Positions 31,910 to 34,321 of a DNA stretch of 34,321 nucleotides are shown piece by piece. The notes below the pieces were generated by a model, which saw only the letters and a list, made by a program, of their open reading frames with translations, searched no databases and was not told the origin of the DNA. The translations under genes were made by a program, and so were the position numbers. Position 1 is the first letter of the stretch; each line of letters opens with the position of its first letter. Source of the stretch: Terriglobia bacterium (GTDB lineage Bacteria > Acidobacteriota > Terriglobia > Bryobacterales > Bryobacteraceae); contig JAIQFS010000063.1 in the NCBI GenBank assembly GCA_020073145.1, forward strand, positions 1 to 34,321, given 5' to 3'.

Positions 31910-32743
31910 ATGTCACGGAAGATCTTACTAACGTTGGCTATAGGCGCCGCGCTGCTGCTTTCGCAGCGAGTCCAGGCGTCGGATGTTGTCTATCCCGGGG
32001 GCGGCGTGTTGGCTCAAGTGGTGGACGGAGGAGGTTCGTCGACCACCATCACCTTAGTTAACATGGATAATTTACAGGCACCCTACACCCTGAAGTTTTT
32101 CGGGAACGATGGTAACCCCTTGACCGTCAGTACGACGGCCGGTCCGCCGGCCACGCAACTTACCGGCACCTTGAATTCCGGCGCCTCGGTCATCATCAAG
32201 ACCAATGGCGGCGGCGCGACCACCGTGGAAGGCTGGGCCTTGCTGACGACTCCGGTGACCACCGATGCGCAGGGATATTATCACAACACCATTGCCGGAA
32301 CGGCGGTCTTCAGTCTGGTTTTGCCGGGCAACCCCGTGTCGGATGCTTCGGTAGCCCTCGACACCGGTTTCGATTCCATATTCGCCCTGCCCTTTGACCA
32401 CACCACCGCCGTGGTGGGGATGGCACTTGCCAATGCCGACCAAAACACGACGATGACGGTGAACCTGAAGTTCTACGATCTCAGCGGGAATGTCCTGTTT
32501 ACCGACAGCAGCGTTCAGTTGCCGGGGAACGGGCATACTTCATTCCTACTGACTGACAAATTCCCGCAACTCGCCGGACAGCAGGGCCTGGTCGTGATCA
32601 CGGGATCGACCACCGACCCATCCAACACTGCGGGGTACCTGAACGTGTTGGGCCTGCGAGCGAACCTGCCGGGCACGTCGCTCAGCACGGTCACGCCGAT
32701 CGTGCCGTGTAATTACCTCACCGGTTACGGCTGCACGAACTAG
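31910..32743 (+). CDS. secreted protein of unknown function, beta-rich
   Basis: A 277-residue protein. The signal peptide is MSRKILLTLAIGAALLLSQRVQA, cleaved near SDV. The mature part has two similar halves: a strand VLAQVVDGGGSSTTITLVNMDN, then LKFFGNDGNPL (first half), and VGMALANADQNTTMTVNLKFYDLSGNVLF (second half, in parts), suggesting a duplicated beta-sandwich. Two cysteines close the C-terminus (VPCNYLTGYGCTN). AGGCGG precedes the ATG at 31910, and the TTG at 31898 is not favoured. It belongs to a type of secreted protein frequent in Solibacter-like genomes, and no function is recognised. It is not obviously related to the aromatic pathway around it. Confidence 0.75.
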   Translation: MSRKILLTLAIGAALLLSQRVQASDVVYPGGGVLAQVVDGGGSSTTITLVNMDNLQAPYTLKFFGNDGNPLTVSTTAGPPATQLTGTLNSGASVIIKTNGGGATTVEGWALLTTPVTTDAQGYYHNTIAGTAVFSLVLPGNPVSDASVALDTGFDSIFALPFDHTTAVVGMALANADQNTTMTVNLKFYDLSGNVLFTDSSVQLPGNGHTSFLLTDKFPQLAGQQGLVVITGSTTDPSNTAGYLNVLGLRANLPGTSLSTVTPIVPCNYLTGYGCTN

Positions 32744-32744
32744 C

Positions 32745-33234
32745 AAGCACGCGCGGTGATTTTGACAGTGGCATCAGGCTCCCGTTTTGTGCACGCGCGA
32801 GGCGCGGTCGCGTCGCGGGTCGAAAATCCACTAAACCGCCGCGAGCAGACCGGCGGCAGCCGTCTGCCCTTGGGAGAGCGCGAGATCGCGGCACCGCGGT
32901 CGAGGAGTAGCCGGTCTGGCCCCAATCGCAGGCGCGATGCAGCGCCGTGCTTCCCGCGGGACTGAAGGCCGGGAGAACTCGGGATCGGCGACCAGAGCAT
33001 CTTCCACACAGTGCAGTATTCCTAACTCTCAGCGAGATAGGCATCCAACCGCGCGCCGCGAGGTGAGGAGCAACTCAACGATCTTCCGATGGCCCCCGAA
33101 CCAGGCGGCGTGTACCGGCTGTGAGCCGAGCATGCTCGAAGCCGTGGCCAGCAAGGGGTCGTCGGCCAGAAGCCGAGCTACCTGATCGTACGCACCGCTC
33201 TGCGCGCGGCAAGGATGGCATCCACGTTACTCAT
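32745..33234 (-). pseudogene. decayed ankyrin-repeat protein gene
   Basis: On the minus strand, ankyrin-like sequence is spread over all three frames. From ATG 33234 the frame reads MSNVDAILAARRAV and soon stops. One frame over is YDQVARLLADDPLLATASM, then GSQPVHAAWFGGHRKIVELL, the start of a helical-repeat protein. A second shift leads to RGARLDAYLAES, and further shifts to VEDALVADPEFSR, GSTALHRACDWGQTG and RLLLDRGAA. The pieces are in the right order for one gene with at least four frameshifts or small deletions, so it is dead. The lower boundary is uncertain. Confidence 0.75.
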
Positions 33235-33300
33235 GCCTCATCTTATGCGAAGCCGAGGCGCGCTTGCCCAAGCTGGCCCGTTTCGGGCAGAGTAGGGAGT

Positions 33301-34197
33301 ATGGGCGAAGGCACAACGATCGGGTTTGTGGGTTTCGGAGAAGCGGCCTATCACTTGTCCCGGGGGTTGCGAGAAGCCGGCCTGCGGGAATTCGTGGCTT
33401 ACGACATCCATACCCACACACCGGAGCGCGGGGCGAAAATCCAGCGGCGGGCCCAGGAGACCGAGACGCGGCTGGTGGAATCCAATGCCGAACTGGCGCG
33501 GGCGGCGGACTGGATTCTGTCGACCGTGACTTCGGATCAGGCGACGGTGGCCGCGGGGCAGAATGCGCCGCATCTGAGCGCGCGCCATCTCTATGCCGAT
33601 CTGAACTCGGTTTCGCCCGCGGTCAAGCAGGCAATCGCGCGGACTATCGCAGCCGCCGGCGCGCGCTTCGTCGAAATCGCGATGATGGCTCCGGTGCCGC
33701 CGTATGGACAGAAAGTGCCGATCCTGGCGGGCGGCCCGGCGGCCGCGGAGTTCGCCGCCCGGATGAAGCCGCACGGGATGCGCATCGACGTGATCCCAGG
33801 TGACGTGGGTACCGCGGCCGCCACCAAGATGTTCCGCAGCATCATGGTCAAAGGCATGGAGGCCCTCATCACCGAATGCGTGCTGGGTGCGGGGCGCTAT
33901 GGCGCCGAACAAGCCGTGTTCGCGTCATTGACCGAGAGTTACCCGGGCATCGACTGGAAGGCCATGGCCGATTACATGATCGGCCGGGTGGTGGAGCACG
34001 GCGAGCGGCGCGCGCGGGAGATGGAGGAAGTGGCCGAGACGCTGGAATCGATCGGGATCGAGCCCATCATGGCAGAGGCGACGGCGCGGCGCATGGACTG
34101 GAGCGCGAAACTAGGGTTGAAGCAGCACTTCAAAGGGGAGCCGCCGCGGAATTACCGGGAGTTTCTGGAGGGGGTGGCGGTGTTAGCAGGCTGCTGA
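33301..34197 (+). CDS. NAD(P)-dependent dehydrogenase, 6-phosphogluconate-dehydrogenase-like with DUF1932 C-terminal domain
   Basis: A 298-residue protein. The N-terminal Rossmann motif GFVGFGEAAYHLSRGLREAG (residues 8-27) is the beta-hydroxyacid dehydrogenase type with the GFGE variant typical of DUF1932 proteins. It is followed by ADWILSTVTSDQATVAA and AEFAARMKPHG. The C-terminal DUF1932-like part is helical (VGTAAATKMFRSIMVKGMEA, containing the conserved Lys), ending YREFLEGVAVLAGC. The enzyme probably oxidises or reduces a small hydroxy or keto acid. Relatives are found beside LigB and RraA-type genes, so a place in the same ring-cleavage pathway is likely but unproven. Its last codons and stop fall in what looks like the end of an insertion sequence. 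Confidence 0.85.
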   Translation: MGEGTTIGFVGFGEAAYHLSRGLREAGLREFVAYDIHTHTPERGAKIQRRAQETETRLVESNAELARAADWILSTVTSDQATVAAGQNAPHLSARHLYADLNSVSPAVKQAIARTIAAAGARFVEIAMMAPVPPYGQKVPILAGGPAAAEFAARMKPHGMRIDVIPGDVGTAAATKMFRSIMVKGMEALITECVLGAGRYGAEQAVFASLTESYPGIDWKAMADYMIGRVVEHGERRAREMEEVAETLESIGIEPIMAEATARRMDWSAKLGLKQHFKGEPPRNYREFLEGVAVLAGC

Positions 34198-34321
34198 AAT
34201 TCTCTCCGAAACAAGTGACCTGAAGGATGTTGCGGACGTCCTATCTGCATGCGCGGCGAAGACATCCAACAAGACGAACTGTTCAGCTACGGATCACTGG
34301 AGGAGCGGGTGCCGGAGGATC
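34187..34321 (+). mobile_element. left end of an IS5/IS1182-like insertion sequence
   Basis: GCAGGCTGCTGAAAT at 34185-34199 resembles the GGCTGCTGAAA-type terminal repeat of this class of IS, and a transposase start follows 60 bases later. The element runs off the window, so the other end and any target duplication are unseen. Confidence 0.6.
34249..34321 (+). CDS. transposase, N-terminal fragment (cut by the window end)
   Basis: The open frame from the ATG encodes MRGEDIQQDELFSYGSLEER and then VPED at the window edge. This is a familiar start of DDE transposases of the IS5/IS1182 type (MRGxDIQQxxLFSYxSxEERVPxDHPLR). Only 24 residues are visible, so the family is judged from that motif alone. 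Confidence 0.75.
   Translation, partial: MRGEDIQQDELFSYGSLEERVPED

Overview
The window is GC-rich and gene-dense, with frequent GTG starts and four-base gene overlaps. It most likely comes from an acidobacterium of the Solibacter/Bryobacter group. The best pointer is the 941-residue protein at 21430-24255. Its C-terminal half has the layout of the Solibacter C-terminal domain (TIGR03437): LPTTLGGTEVYFNG, APLLMVSPSQINAQIPWEV, then PGELLLVYATGLG. The many secreted proteins of unknown function and the outer-membrane genes fit the same group. This assignment is made by eye from protein motifs, not by a database search.

Layout. 1-2244: an APC-type permease and a toxin-antitoxin pair (ribbon-helix-helix antitoxin plus MazF/PemK toxin). 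2245-8608: secreted catabolic and unknown proteins, namely an M3 metallopeptidase, a DUF6152-like protein, two convergent paralogues of an unrecognised secreted family, and a Tat-exported GH127-type glycosidase. 8605-13570, minus strand: a POTRA/BamA-like protein, a small ORF, a degenerate receiver protein, then a tight cell-wall operon (lytic transglycosylase, AMIN-amidase, class I glutamine amidotransferase). 13672-15719: mobA, an MlaF-like ABC ATPase and a membrane protein.

15910-20558 is the most interesting part. Three small secreted beta-rich proteins, at least two of them paralogues with a pilin-like C-terminal strand, are followed by a two-domain periplasmic chaperone-like protein and a 741-residue predicted outer-membrane barrel with two C-terminal Ig/CNA-B-like modules. 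Gene order, sizes and overlaps match an archaic (Csu-like) chaperone-usher pilus operon, although the sequences are far from standard families. I propose a divergent chaperone-usher-like surface-fibre system. A small secreted protein at 20605 may belong to it.

20605-28720: the NHL-repeat/TIGR03437 protein, nadD, a DksA/TraR-like protein with a coupled small ORF, a glycosyltransferase-methyltransferase fusion, a cyclic-nucleotide-binding protein without a DNA-binding domain, a small membrane protein, and a CheW fragment joined to the tail of a histidine kinase. 29035-34197: a probable aromatic (protocatechuate or gallate type) meta-cleavage cluster with a DUF6282-type amidohydrolase-like gene (broken here by an internal deletion and frameshift), an RraA/LigK-type aldolase, a LigB-LigA fusion dioxygenase and a DUF1932-type dehydrogenase. 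These are interrupted by a secreted protein gene and a decayed ankyrin-repeat gene. The window ends inside an insertion sequence whose left end appears to supply the stop codon of the dehydrogenase.

Several genes have a good -10 box only about 6-25 bases before the start codon, which suggests very short or absent 5' leaders.
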